A stretch of DNA of 51,371 nucleotides from Lachnospiraceae bacterium (GTDB lineage Bacteria > Bacillota > Clostridia > Lachnospirales > Lachnospiraceae), in assembly GCA_030526245.1 (NCBI GenBank), contig JAUNDD010000005.1, positions 23,782 through 75,152 of the forward strand, read 5' to 3'. Under the pieces are notes generated by a model that was given only the letters and a program-made list of their open reading frames with translations, made no database searches and was not told where the DNA came from. Shown in pieces: positions 28,601 through 36,059 of this stretch; the first letter of the stretch is position 1, and every line of letters starts with the position of its first letter. A program made the position numbers and the translations under genes.

Positions 28601-28933
28601 CTCCCGCTGCAGTTTCAGCAGCGTCATGTCGTATTTCATCAGCGGATCGCCGACCTTTACCACATCACCCGGATTCACATAGACCTTTTCCACAGTCAGG
28701 TCATTGTCCAGCTGCACCCTCTGAATGCTGCGGGACTCGATGCTGCCGTAGATCAGACCTTCATATTCATCATCATAGGCCATCCATTCATCTACCACCG
28801 AACTCACCGGCACTACCTTGACGGCGCGCATCGTTCCGATGGAGGAGGGGGCCAGCTTTCGAACGGCTACGATGGAGGCCGTGGTCAGACCGCCCACCAC
28901 CAGCACCGTGATCACAACTGTCTTTGCCTTCAC
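25604..28933 (-). CDS. Giant membrane-fusion (HlyD-like) adaptor with duplicated unknown domain
   Basis: An 1109-residue protein. One transmembrane helix (about 5-25) is followed by the first half of a lipoyl-like hairpin (VEKVYVNPGDVVKVGDPLMKYD, 81-102), a coiled coil (105-137), an enormous insertion (about 140-860), a second coiled coil (860-900), the matching half-hairpin (VKATIAGVVKEAG, 901-913) and barrel strands to the end. The insertion holds two copies of a helical domain I do not recognise, at about 240-455 and 600-830. Each has the motif LYR-[AG]-[FY]-ANVC-[YF]-Y (342-352; 702-712) and, about 40-50 residues later, [SA]YY-[RK]-F-x-VNW. The copies are separated by an acidic, Gly/Pro-rich linker (470-600). 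Ordinary adaptors are 350-500 residues. The start at 28933 overlaps the upstream ATPase stop by 4 bp. Confidence 0.85.
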   Translation of the reverse strand: MKAKTVVITVLVVGGLTTASIVAVRKLAPSSIGTMRAVKVVPVSSVVDEWMAYDDEYEGLIYGSIESRSIQRVQLDNDLTVEKVYVNPGDVVKVGDPLMKYDMTLLKLQREREDLRRQQLEINLKKQEKALAKLKSNPNAAYEEPAQVDEAEDDDAELTGSADLPLEAEELIEDPGSEEAADGLITDEMSGDGLIEEEDDEAAAEMAGVEELEKYDSYRGEGSQRAEAAGNADGVDDQVLLDAMTRFMQLERDIAAARRQETAMEPKLLEEALGLFTQTLAATPLEAEGTLEVFGDLTGQERREPDYMLSPAVLGLLSRLENQAREEGRTDGVSSAETQITLYRAFANVCYYDLLEQIERVKEEAANDEGAVSEEAAAALLDSYYRFKVNWFRIQQVLEKRMLLVSGEDKAERKEAVRAQIDRMDASYQEAIEKALELEEEESITKGLRRVLQIESTKLPNSSEEENAWTRYQESAEAESGSEPAGDDLAPQNMAGDGTDPQAETGDIPGADPSRSPADGKGEADPDQGTEPGEDIGGEDLIDPDNGGNGSDTEVPGGEIVDSGDEWPGETEDLIEDPSVEETLPLPGENPGESGAETSLQREIYKFLLMESYLRSGYSEDPSQLKQADIDTALSIYQTSLAGLPSEENGTAVRFAEDVLKNERLEGIYLLRDEVVREVESMEESTRDTGDPVTASEMITSLYRGYANVCFYNVVSRMNTLQACVQAATDAGGGVLSGVALKNLQGQIGDAVDAYYKFDVNWNGAGGVSLKDRLSAYMSSEAMGQLSADYVKALAPYAGSDANLEKDAASLVPEGSLSRLVRQLLQELLIEDETERPTEPNPDGGDGYDGDDGDAGSGFSKEEYEAAIRVAEEAIAEYKLQLRESELKLRQYDRKLEKETVKATIAGVVKEAGSENEGGLDDAFITVTGDAGMYAVGSVGELELDTVKVGDVVTGTCDDNGVSFTAKITEISEYPKDGSDDSFGFWGWGMDAGNSNVSKYPFYAYIEDSEDIIESSASMKIQKSDQSKGFYISDMMVRTDVSGRPYVFVKGKDGLLTQQYVRTGSKSYGSIEILGGLSQNAMIAFPYGTAVVEGARTVDADSLYEEYYE

Positions 28934-29610
28934 GTGCTCACCGTCCTTTCCGAGATCTCACCATCAAAGATGTCCACAATGCGCCTGGCATATGCCGCCA
29001 TCTCCGGCGCATGGGTGATCATGATGATGGTTACTCCGTTTTCATTCAATTCATCAAACAGCTCCATCAGCTGCTTACTGGACTTGGAATCCAGCGCACC
29101 CGTGGGCTCATCCGCCAGCAGGATCTTCGGGTTGTTCACCATCGCCCGGGCGATGGCCACGCGCTGCTTCTGTCCACCGGAGAGCTGGGTCGGCTTGAAG
29201 CTGCATCGCTCTCCCAGTCCCACCATCTCCAGCGCCGCTCTGGCCCGTTTGATCCGCTCACTCTTGCGGACGCCGGCATACACCAGCGGCAGCGCCACAT
29301 TTTCCAGGGCACTGACCCGGGGCAGCAGCTGGAAGTTCTGGAAAACAAAGCCCAGGTTATTCAGCCGCAGATCCGCCATTTCTTTTTCATTCAGGCCCAT
29401 CACGTTGCGGCCGTTCAGTTCATAGACACCGGATGTGGGCTTGTCCAGGAAACCGATGATATTCATCAGTGTGGACTTTCCGGAGCCGGAGGGTCCCATG
29501 ATCGCCACATACTCCCCTTCTTCCACGTGGAGCGTCACATCCTTCAGAGCCGGAACCACCAGCTTGCCCGTCACATAGTCTTTATTAATATGGTCAAGTT
29601 TAAGAAGCAT
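28930..29610 (-). CDS. ABC transporter ATP-binding protein, MacB/LolD type
   Basis: A 226-residue ATPase with Walker A GPSGSGKST (39-47), the Q-loop region FQNFQLLPRVSALENV, signature LSGGQKQRVAIARA, Walker B/D-loop ILLADEPTGALD and a switch His in IIMITHAPEMA. It powers the MacB-type permease encoded two genes downstream. It lies between two membrane-fusion protein genes, 2 bp after the first adaptor's stop codon and overlapping the second by 4 bp, so translation is likely coupled. Confidence 0.96.
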   Translation of the reverse strand: MLLKLDHINKDYVTGKLVVPALKDVTLHVEEGEYVAIMGPSGSGKSTLMNIIGFLDKPTSGVYELNGRNVMGLNEKEMADLRLNNLGFVFQNFQLLPRVSALENVALPLVYAGVRKSERIKRARAALEMVGLGERCSFKPTQLSGGQKQRVAIARAMVNNPKILLADEPTGALDSKSSKQLMELFDELNENGVTIIMITHAPEMAAYARRIVDIFDGEISERTVST

Positions 29611-29612
29611 GC

Positions 29613-31133
29613 TTACTCATCATCCTCATCGCTGTACTCATCATCCGAGTATTCATCGTCAAACTGTGTATATTCGTCGTCCCCGAAATCGGATCGAGCC
29701 GAAAGACCGGTCATCGTGGTAAAGTCCACTTCTTCTCCGTCCTCGTCGCTCCATTCTTCGTCGTCCCATTCTTCATCGTCCCAACCGGCATCATCCCAGT
29801 CACCGTCCTCCCAGGAGCCGCCGTAATCCCAGTCTTCCCAGGAACCGCCGAAATCGCCGCCCCATTCCTCGAAGGAGCCGCCTTCCATCTCCCAGTAGGC
29901 AGATTCGTCGCCCTGCATCACGCCAGCGCCATAATCCACATAGATCACCGGTGCCCCGACCTCCAGCATATCCTGGGGTGCGCAGATATAATCCGAGGCC
30001 TCCAGCCCTTCCAGAATCTGGTACCGGTCCATTTCCTCATCATAATCGCCCAGCTGTACGCTGCGCTTTTCCAGAAGATTCTTTCCATCCGCAGCCCAGA
30101 CCCAGACACTGTCCGTATCCAGATCATTGAAATAGTAGCTTTCCAGCCAGATTCCATCCCGCTGGCTGGTCTGGCCCACATCCGGCTCCAGATACAGATG
30201 CTGCCCCAGCATCAGTCCTTCCGAAGACTCCAGCTGCACATAGAACGGGTATACCGTGGAATTGGTTCCGTTGTCCGAGCTGTCCCCGAAGCCGCTGCTG
30301 TCCGACTGATTGGTCTCACTGTTGTCCGTCTTGATCTGGGTGATCTGTCCGCGCCAGTACTGCTCCGGATCCACCCGGGAGAAGGCCAGCACATCCATGC
30401 CCTCCTCGATGGATCGGAAATTCTGCTCATTGACCGATCCCTTGATTCGGAAATCCCCCACCGCCATGATGGTGATATAGGCATCGCTGCCGCCGTCAAA
30501 GCCCGCATTGCTCTTATTCGTGTCATTGATGCTCTTGACCACACCGTCCAGTTCGCTCTTCACATCCGCCGATGCGATGGCATCCTGCAGATTTTTCATC
30601 TCCACATCCCGCTGCTTGTTTTCATACTCATTCTGTTTGATGGAGTTTTCCAGGGTTGCGATCTGTACCGTATATTCAAGCTGCGCATCCGCCGATGCCT
30701 TTTCCTTCTCCTTTTTGGCCTGCTCCAGCTCCACCCTGGTGGTGTCGATGTCGTTGGTGGCCCGCTCCTTGTCGATCTGCGTCTGCACCAGCTTATCCTC
30801 ATCCTCCGAGGTATCGTAGGCAAACAGCTTATCCCCTTTTTTGACGGTATCCCCCACCTTGACAAAGGTCTCGGCAATGGTCTTGTCACTGCCGGTCTTC
30901 GCAGACCAGGTCTCCTGGGGCTCCACCACACCGGCATAGCGCTGGATCGTCGTATCCGCGCTCATCAGCCCGGCCAGCATCTCCACCGAATTGACATAGA
31001 CCGCATCCTCGCTCTGGGAGGATACACGCCCGGTCCCATTCGCTGCCTTCTTATATACAAAATGATAATACGAACCGCCGCCTGCTGCGCAGGCCAGCAG
31101 GGCCGCCGTCACAATAATTCCAGTTTTCTTCAT
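29613..31133 (-). CDS. Membrane-fusion (HlyD-like) adaptor with acidic Trp-rich tail
   Basis: A 506-residue protein: N-terminal transmembrane helix (MKKTGIIVTAALLACAAGGG), lipoyl half-motif (TFVKVGDTVKKGDKLFAYD), a coiled coil of about 70 residues (KERATNDIDTTRVELEQAKK onward), second half-motif (VKSELDGVVKSIND) and barrel domains. From about residue 405 to the end it is strikingly acidic and Trp-rich (repeated GSWEDGDWDD- and DDEEWDDEEW-like units, ending EYSDEDDE). Ordinary adaptors lack this. It is the first gene of the ABC operon. The tail should lie on the outer face of the membrane and could bind metal or a cationic ligand, which is inference. Confidence 0.88.
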   Translation of the reverse strand: MKKTGIIVTAALLACAAGGGSYYHFVYKKAANGTGRVSSQSEDAVYVNSVEMLAGLMSADTTIQRYAGVVEPQETWSAKTGSDKTIAETFVKVGDTVKKGDKLFAYDTSEDEDKLVQTQIDKERATNDIDTTRVELEQAKKEKEKASADAQLEYTVQIATLENSIKQNEYENKQRDVEMKNLQDAIASADVKSELDGVVKSINDTNKSNAGFDGGSDAYITIMAVGDFRIKGSVNEQNFRSIEEGMDVLAFSRVDPEQYWRGQITQIKTDNSETNQSDSSGFGDSSDNGTNSTVYPFYVQLESSEGLMLGQHLYLEPDVGQTSQRDGIWLESYYFNDLDTDSVWVWAADGKNLLEKRSVQLGDYDEEMDRYQILEGLEASDYICAPQDMLEVGAPVIYVDYGAGVMQGDESAYWEMEGGSFEEWGGDFGGSWEDWDYGGSWEDGDWDDAGWDDEEWDDEEWSDEDGEEVDFTTMTGLSARSDFGDDEYTQFDDEYSDDEYSDEDDE

Positions 31134-31227
31134 AAACCTTCCAATCCTTCTGCCGCCGGACCGGCGACATCTTTAACAGCTGAAAGCAAATTTTTTTCGA
31201 GTTTATCCTACCATCTACACCTTTAAA

Positions 31228-31254
31228 AGTATAGGAAGAAAATGTGAATTCTTC
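31228..31254 (-). promoter_or_regulatory. Possible promoter and operator of the ABC operon
   Basis: On the minus strand a -10-like TATACT (31228-31233) is preceded, where a -35 would be, by an inverted repeat GAAGAA-N8-TTCTTC (31235-31254). The absent -35 and the dyad suggest an activator-dependent promoter. The start codon lies about 95 bp downstream. Confidence 0.35.
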
Positions 31255-31280
31255 TTGAACGTTTCGTGAGTATTTTCACA

Positions 31281-31309
31281 TTGACATCTCCCGTCCAATC
31301 GATTAGCTT
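31281..31309 (+). promoter_or_regulatory. Possible promoter of the DUF1294 gene
   Basis: TTGACA (31281-31286), a 17-bp spacer and a poor -10, TAGCTT (31304-31309). The start codon follows 20 bp later, giving a very short leader. Confidence 0.45.
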
Positions 31310-31329
31310 GGCAACAGGAGGATATCACT

Positions 31330-31599
31330 ATGAAGCATTTAATAACATACCTGCTGATCGCCAATGTGATCGGTCTGCTTTCCATGTGCATCGACAAAAG
31401 CAAAGCCCGGCGCGGTGCCTGGCGCATTCCGGAGAAGACCCTGTTTCTGATTGCCGCCTGCGGCGGTGCCTTCGGCAGTCTGGCCGGCATGTATCTGGTG
31501 CGGCACAAGACCCGTCACCAGTCCTTTGTCATCGGTATGCCGGCCCTGTGTCTGCTCTGGGTTGGAATCCTGGTGTATCTGTGCAGAAGATTTCTATAG
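31330..31599 (+). CDS. DUF1294 family small membrane protein
   Basis: An 89-residue protein with three hydrophobic segments (LITYLLIANVIGLLSM, LFLIAACGGAFGSLAGMYL, ALCLLWVGILVYLC) and the DUF1294 signature: DKSKARRGAWRIPEKTL followed by GGAFGSLAGMYLVRHKTRHQSF. Function is unknown; in other bacteria the domain can be fused to a cold-shock domain. ATG at 31330 has ACAGGAGGATATCACT upstream. It is divergent from the ABC operon and convergent with aspS, with a terminator at 31735-31797. Confidence 0.92.
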   Translation: MKHLITYLLIANVIGLLSMCIDKSKARRGAWRIPEKTLFLIAACGGAFGSLAGMYLVRHKTRHQSFVIGMPALCLLWVGILVYLCRRFL

Positions 31600-31668
31600 A
31601 CCGAACCATTTTCGCTCGAACGTTCCTGTAAAGCTCAGGATATCAAACGCCGAATCATGTGGCCCTAT

Positions 31669-31709
31669 GTCACACCCCACTTTCACACAAGCACGAAGTG
31701 AAATGTGAC
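31669..31709. repeat. Repeat R3 hairpin, copy 2
   Basis: A 41-bp hairpin GTCACA...CACTT...GCACGAAGTG...TGTGAC matching the inner part of 13537-13578 (GTCAC, CCACTT, GCACGAA, GTG, ATGTGAC in the same order). The outer AT-rich arms of copy 1 are missing here. Confidence 0.65.
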
Positions 31710-31734
31710 TTTTGCCCCTTTGATCACGCAAACG

Positions 31735-31797
31735 AAAAGCTGCCGCCGGCATGCTCTGCTTTCATGCAAAGCATCTGCCGGTCGGCAGCTTTATTTT
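31735..31797 (+). terminator. Terminator between convergent DUF1294 and aspS
   Basis: A long hairpin with AAAGCTGCC / GGCAGCTTT and CGGCA / TGCCG arms, followed on the plus strand by ATTTTTA. On the minus strand the stem ends in CTTTTCG, so it may also act on transcripts running through from aspS. Confidence 0.75.
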
Positions 31798-31887
31798 TAT
31801 GTGGATCCGTCACTTGTCGCATTCTATATGAAATGGATACTGCGGCTGCATGACACGTCCGGATACCGGACGTTTATCCTCTGTTAC

Positions 31888-31949
31888 CCTCGGGAATTTC
31901 CGCGGATACAGAAAAACACTTCGCGGTTTCAAACCATCCGAACTGTGAC
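31888..31949 (+). repeat. Repeat R1, degenerate copy at aspS stop codon
   Basis: A 62-bp stretch that keeps CCTCGGG, CCGCGGATAC, AAAACAC, TTCGCGG, CGAACTGTGAC in R1 order but has lost the perfect hairpin. Its last base is the last base of the aspS coding region, whose stop codon falls at 31949-31951. Confidence 0.6.
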
Positions 31950-33754
31950 TATTCTTTATCTTCCGTATCTGCGATGACCTCGATATTCAGCCCCAGTTCT
32001 TCCAGCTGCTTCGGTGCAACCGTTCCCGGTGCCTGGGTCATCAGGCAGGAGGAATCCTTCACCTTCGGGAAGGCAATAACATCGCGGATGCTGTCCAGAC
32101 CGAGCATCAGCATTACGATACGATCCAGACCGTAGGCCAGACCTGCGTGAGGCGGAACACCGTACTTGAAGGCATCCAGCAGGAAGCTGAACTGCTCGTA
32201 GGCCGCCTCCTTTGTGAAGCCGAGGCACTCGAACATCTTCTCCTGAATATCGTTCTGGTGGATACGCACACTGCCGCCACCGATCTCGCAGCCGTTCAGC
32301 ACGATATCGTAAGCCTTGGCGCGAACCGCACCCGGATCGGAGTCGATCAGAGGCAGATCCTCCTCCATGGGCATGGTAAACGGATGATGCATGGCGCTGA
32401 AGCGCTGCTCTTCCTCATCCCACTCCAGAAGCGGGAACTCCACTACCCAGAGGAATTCGAATTTTGACTTGTCGATCAGCTCCAGGCGACGGGCCAGCTC
32501 GCAGCGCAGAGCGCCCATGGTCTCACAGGCCAGCTTCGTCTTATCTGCTGCAAACAGAAGCAGATCTCCCGGCTCCGCATCCATGGCCTTCACCAGTGCC
32601 TCCAGCTCCTCCGGCTGCATGAATTTAGCAAAGGAGGACTTGTAGATGCCATCCGTCTGTACAGCCAGATAAGCCAGACCCTTCAGGCCATAGCCCTTGA
32701 CGAAATCCGTCAGCGCATCGATCTTCTTACGCGGCATGCCGGCTTCGCCCTTGACGCAGATACCGCGCACGCTGCCGCCGTTTGCAACAGCTCCGGAGAA
32801 TACCGAGAAGCCACAGTCCTTTACCACATCCGAAACATCATGCAGCTCCATGCCAAAACGCAGATCCGGCTTGTCGGAACCGAAACGGTCCATGGCCTCG
32901 CGATAGGTCATGCGGCGGAACGGTGTCTGCAGGTCGATTCCCAGCACTTCCTTCCACAGATGCTTCAGCAGTCTCTCGTTGACCTCGATGACATCGTCCA
33001 CATCCACGAAGCTCAGCTCCATGTCCATCTGGGTGAACTCCGGCTGACGGTCTGCACGCAGATCCTCATCACGGAAGCAGCGGGCGATCTGGAAATAGCG
33101 ATCGTAGCCCGCTACCATGAGCAGCTGCTTGAACAGCTGCGGAGACTGCGGCAGTGCGAAAAAACGGCCCGGATAGATACGGCTCGGTACCAGATAGTCA
33201 CGGGCACCCTCCGGGGTACTCTTGCCAAGAATCGGAGTTTCCACCTCCAGGAAGCCTTCATTGGCCATGAAGGAACGGGACAGGGTCATTACCTGGCTCT
33301 TGACCATGATGCCGTGCTGGATATCCGGACGGCGCAGATCCAGAAAACGATATTTCAGACGCAGATCCTCTCTGGTCTGGCTGTTCTCCTCAATGGGGAA
33401 GGGCGGAGTTTCCGACTCAGCCAGAATGCGCAGTGCCTTGGCACGGATCTCCAGCGTACCGGTCTTCAGCTTTTCATTCACAGCGCCGGCTCTTCGCTCA
33501 ACGATACCGGTCACCGCCAGTACGAACTCATTACGAATGGTACCCGCCTTCTCAAAGGCTTCCTCTCCGATGTCGTTGACGTCAAAGACGATCTGCATCA
33601 GACCGGTTCGGTCGCGCAGATCCACAAAGATCATGCCGCCCAGGTTTCTTCTCTTCTGCGTCCAGCCCATCAGCACCACTTCTTCGCCGATGTTCGCCTC
33701 CGTCACTTCTGTACATCTGTGGGTCCGTTTCAGACCCTTCATGCTCTCAGCCAT
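31949..33754 (-). CDS. aspS: Aspartyl-tRNA synthetase
   Basis: A 601-residue class II synthetase of the bacterial type. It has an N-terminal OB-fold anticodon domain (VVLMGWTQKRRNLGGMIFVDLRDR), motif 1 near FLEVETPILGKSTPEGARDYLVPSR, motif 2 FRDEDLRADRQPEFTQMDMELSF, a GAD insertion domain, and motif 3 GLAYGLDRIVMLMLG. It charges tRNA-Asp, and whether it also charges tRNA-Asn depends on gatCAB, not in the window. The start at 33754 (MAESMKGLKRTHRC) has GGAATGGAGAAATACT; the upstream in-frame start at 33814 lacks a site. The gene is last in a minus-strand run rel, MBL hydrolase, hemZ, aspS; no T-box leader was seen. Confidence 0.98.
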   Translation of the reverse strand: MAESMKGLKRTHRCTEVTEANIGEEVVLMGWTQKRRNLGGMIFVDLRDRTGLMQIVFDVNDIGEEAFEKAGTIRNEFVLAVTGIVERRAGAVNEKLKTGTLEIRAKALRILAESETPPFPIEENSQTREDLRLKYRFLDLRRPDIQHGIMVKSQVMTLSRSFMANEGFLEVETPILGKSTPEGARDYLVPSRIYPGRFFALPQSPQLFKQLLMVAGYDRYFQIARCFRDEDLRADRQPEFTQMDMELSFVDVDDVIEVNERLLKHLWKEVLGIDLQTPFRRMTYREAMDRFGSDKPDLRFGMELHDVSDVVKDCGFSVFSGAVANGGSVRGICVKGEAGMPRKKIDALTDFVKGYGLKGLAYLAVQTDGIYKSSFAKFMQPEELEALVKAMDAEPGDLLLFAADKTKLACETMGALRCELARRLELIDKSKFEFLWVVEFPLLEWDEEEQRFSAMHHPFTMPMEEDLPLIDSDPGAVRAKAYDIVLNGCEIGGGSVRIHQNDIQEKMFECLGFTKEAAYEQFSFLLDAFKYGVPPHAGLAYGLDRIVMLMLGLDSIRDVIAFPKVKDSSCLMTQAPGTVAPKQLEELGLNIEVIADTEDKE

Positions 33755-33840
33755 AGTATTTCTCCATTCCAACACGCCCTGCTGCTCCGACTCCGTACAA
33801 ACCTCTGCCTGCACGGGGACCGCAGCGGATCCAAAATCTG

Positions 33841-35331
33841 TCAGTTCTTTTTCCAGGTCCCGGCGATCATCGACGGGATCACGCTCTTGCGGGCGATCAT
33901 CTCATCCGTTCGCTCCAGATAACTGCGGATATCCTTCACATTCTCCACCCGCTCAATGTGCTCATCCGGGAAGATGATCTTGGTGGACGCTCCGGCGCCC
34001 AGCGCAAGTATACTCTGAACCTCTTCCATTATCAAGATATTGTAAAGGCACTCCTGTCCCGGCAGGGCATAGCCCACATTTTCAAAGTTGCCGGCCATAT
34101 TCTTCTGCCGATACAGGTAGTAGGGAACCAGCCCCATCTGGGCACAGACCTCACCGGTGTGCTCCATGATCCGGTCACTGCTCATAAAGGAGATCTCGCC
34201 ATATTCAGCCCACATCTGCGAAAGACGGGCCGCCCGCTTCAGGGCCAGGGAATGCACCGTCACACTCTCCGGCGCCAGGGCACGAATCTCCTCCATGGTA
34301 TGAGCCACCTCATCCATTCCCTCTCCCGGCAGACCCACGATCAGGTCGGCATTGATGTTCGTAAAGCCCAACGACCGGGCCATGGAAAAGCATTCCCTGA
34401 TCTCCTCCACCGTATGATGACGCCCGATCAGATCCAGCGTCTTCTGGTTCATGGTCTGGGGATTGATGGAGATCCGGTCAATGCCATGCCGGCGCAGGAC
34501 CTCCAGCTTCTCCTTCGTGATGCTGTCCGGGCGTCCGGCTTCCACGGTAAACTCCCGCACACCGGACAGGTCAAACCGGTCCTCCACATGGGTCAGCACC
34601 CGGTCCATCTGCTCCGGCGACAGCGTCGTCGGCGTGCCGCCGCCCATATAGATGGTCTGCAGCTGCAAAGGCTCCATCAGCGGGACCGTCTGGTCGATCT
34701 CCCGGCAAAGAGCCGTCACATAATCATCCACCCGATCCTTCCACACATGCAGCGGGCTGGAGCTGAAGGAGCAGTACAGGCAGATGGACGGGCAGAAGGG
34801 AATGCCGATATACAGGCTGTAGCCCTTCCGGTAATCCAGATCGTCCAGCAGACGTTTTTCCCGCCGGGCAATATCCAGCGCCAGCTCCGTCTTCCGGTCA
34901 CTGACAAAATAGTTTTCCTTCATCTTCCGGCGGATCTGATCCTCGCTCAGTCCCTCCCGGAGCCACTGCATCGGGATCTTGGTGGGACGAATACCGGTGA
35001 GATCTCCCCAGGGCTGTTCCCTGCCGCTCAGATCGGTCAGCAGCTCATAGAGAATCTTCTTCAGCGCACTCTTGGTGTCCGGGCGACTCCGGTCATACTC
35101 CACCGCGATGCGACGGGTTCGCTGCTCCGGCGTAAGCTTTTCGAGCTCCTCCCATTCTCCCGCGGCTGTCAGTGAGATCTCCTGTTCCCCATAGACCACC
35201 GTAATGCGAAGGCTTGCCTCCTCCGGAAAGGGGGCTGTATCCACACGGATCTCTTCCCGGGGATAAAACTCCTTGATCAAAGAGTAAATATCGTATTCAA
35301 AATCGGTTTTGTTGTACTGTACAGCTATCAT
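33841..35331 (-). CDS. hemZ: Radical SAM coproporphyrinogen dehydrogenase-like protein HemZ
   Basis: A 496-residue protein of the HemN/HemZ group. The N-terminal third is the HemZ-specific extension (QYNKTDFEYDIYSLIKEFYP..., WGDLTGIRPTKI). The radical SAM CX3CX2C cluster site is FCPSICLYCSF (Cys180, 184, 187), followed by TIYMGGGTPTTL and the C-terminal region with NFENVGYALPG. It resembles oxygen-independent coproporphyrinogen III oxidase, but HemZ proteins occur in heme-deficient Clostridia, so the real substrate is uncertain. ATG at 35331 with GGGGAT upstream is preferred; a TTG at 35343 is possible. The gene lies about 100 bp downstream of the MBL hydrolase. Confidence 0.85.
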   Translation of the reverse strand: MIAVQYNKTDFEYDIYSLIKEFYPREEIRVDTAPFPEEASLRITVVYGEQEISLTAAGEWEELEKLTPEQRTRRIAVEYDRSRPDTKSALKKILYELLTDLSGREQPWGDLTGIRPTKIPMQWLREGLSEDQIRRKMKENYFVSDRKTELALDIARREKRLLDDLDYRKGYSLYIGIPFCPSICLYCSFSSSPLHVWKDRVDDYVTALCREIDQTVPLMEPLQLQTIYMGGGTPTTLSPEQMDRVLTHVEDRFDLSGVREFTVEAGRPDSITKEKLEVLRRHGIDRISINPQTMNQKTLDLIGRHHTVEEIRECFSMARSLGFTNINADLIVGLPGEGMDEVAHTMEEIRALAPESVTVHSLALKRAARLSQMWAEYGEISFMSSDRIMEHTGEVCAQMGLVPYYLYRQKNMAGNFENVGYALPGQECLYNILIMEEVQSILALGAGASTKIIFPDEHIERVENVKDIRSYLERTDEMIARKSVIPSMIAGTWKKN

Positions 35332-35432
35332 CTGTATCCCCAATCTATCCCTGTCGTCTTTGTCTGCCGCCCCCCCCGCACAGCCCTCCAGCCGTGATAT
35401 CCGGCAGATACGGCAGCTCGCTCCGGGGCCTG

Positions 35433-36059
35433 TTACAGAAACGGATTATGCCGCTGTTCCCATTCAATGCTGGTAGCCGGCCCGTGTCCCGGAAGCACTC
35501 TGGTATCTCCGGGCAGCGTCAGCAGCTTTTCCCGGACAGAACGCACCAGCTGCCCCATGGATCCGGTGGGGAAATCTGTTCGTCCCACGGATTCCTGAAA
35601 CAGCGTATCGCCGGCAAATAAAACCGCTGCCTCCTCCACGTAGTAGCAGGCTCCGCCCGCCGTATGACCGGGGGTATGCAGTACGCGGATCGAAAGTCCC
35701 GCCAGCGCCAGTTCCTGACCGTCCTCCAGCAGTGTATCCGCCTCCATGGTATAAGCCCGTCCGCCCATCCCGGTAAGGTTGATCTGGGGATCTCTCAGTG
35801 TGTCGAGCTCCTGCCGCATACAGCAGACCGGAATCTGATAATGTTCCTTCAAAGCCGATGCCGCACCGATGTGATCAAAATGACCATGTGTCAGCAGGAT
35901 CGCCGCCGGAACGGCTCCCGTCTGTTCGATCTTCTGCATGATCCGCTGCGGGTCGTCCGCCGGATCGATGATCACCAGCTGGCCGGCCGCTTCATTCACC
36001 GCCAGGTAACAGTTGGTTCCAACCATCCCCAGCACCATCTGCTCAATTCGCATACTCAA
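35433..36059 (-). CDS. MBL-fold metallohydrolase (glyoxalase II-like)
   Basis: A 208-residue protein of the metallo-beta-lactamase fold with the metal-binding motif THGHFDHIG (His58, His60, Asp62, His63), a further His in LHTPGHTAGGACYY, Asp in LFAGDTLF and His in VLPGHGPAT. This pattern matches hydroxyacylglutathione hydrolase-like proteins (YcbL type) common in Firmicutes, cleaving thioesters; the physiological substrate is unknown. Its start overlaps the rel stop codon by four bases (36056-36059), so translation is probably coupled to rel. Confidence 0.9.
   Translation of the reverse strand: MSMRIEQMVLGMVGTNCYLAVNEAAGQLVIIDPADDPQRIMQKIEQTGAVPAAILLTHGHFDHIGAASALKEHYQIPVCCMRQELDTLRDPQINLTGMGGRAYTMEADTLLEDGQELALAGLSIRVLHTPGHTAGGACYYVEEAAVLFAGDTLFQESVGRTDFPTGSMGQLVRSVREKLLTLPGDTRVLPGHGPATSIEWEQRHNPFL

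Noticed and set aside
33755-33840. A T-box leader upstream of aspS
   Set aside because: The gap to hemZ is under 90 bp and contains no T-box sequence, specifier stem or terminator.
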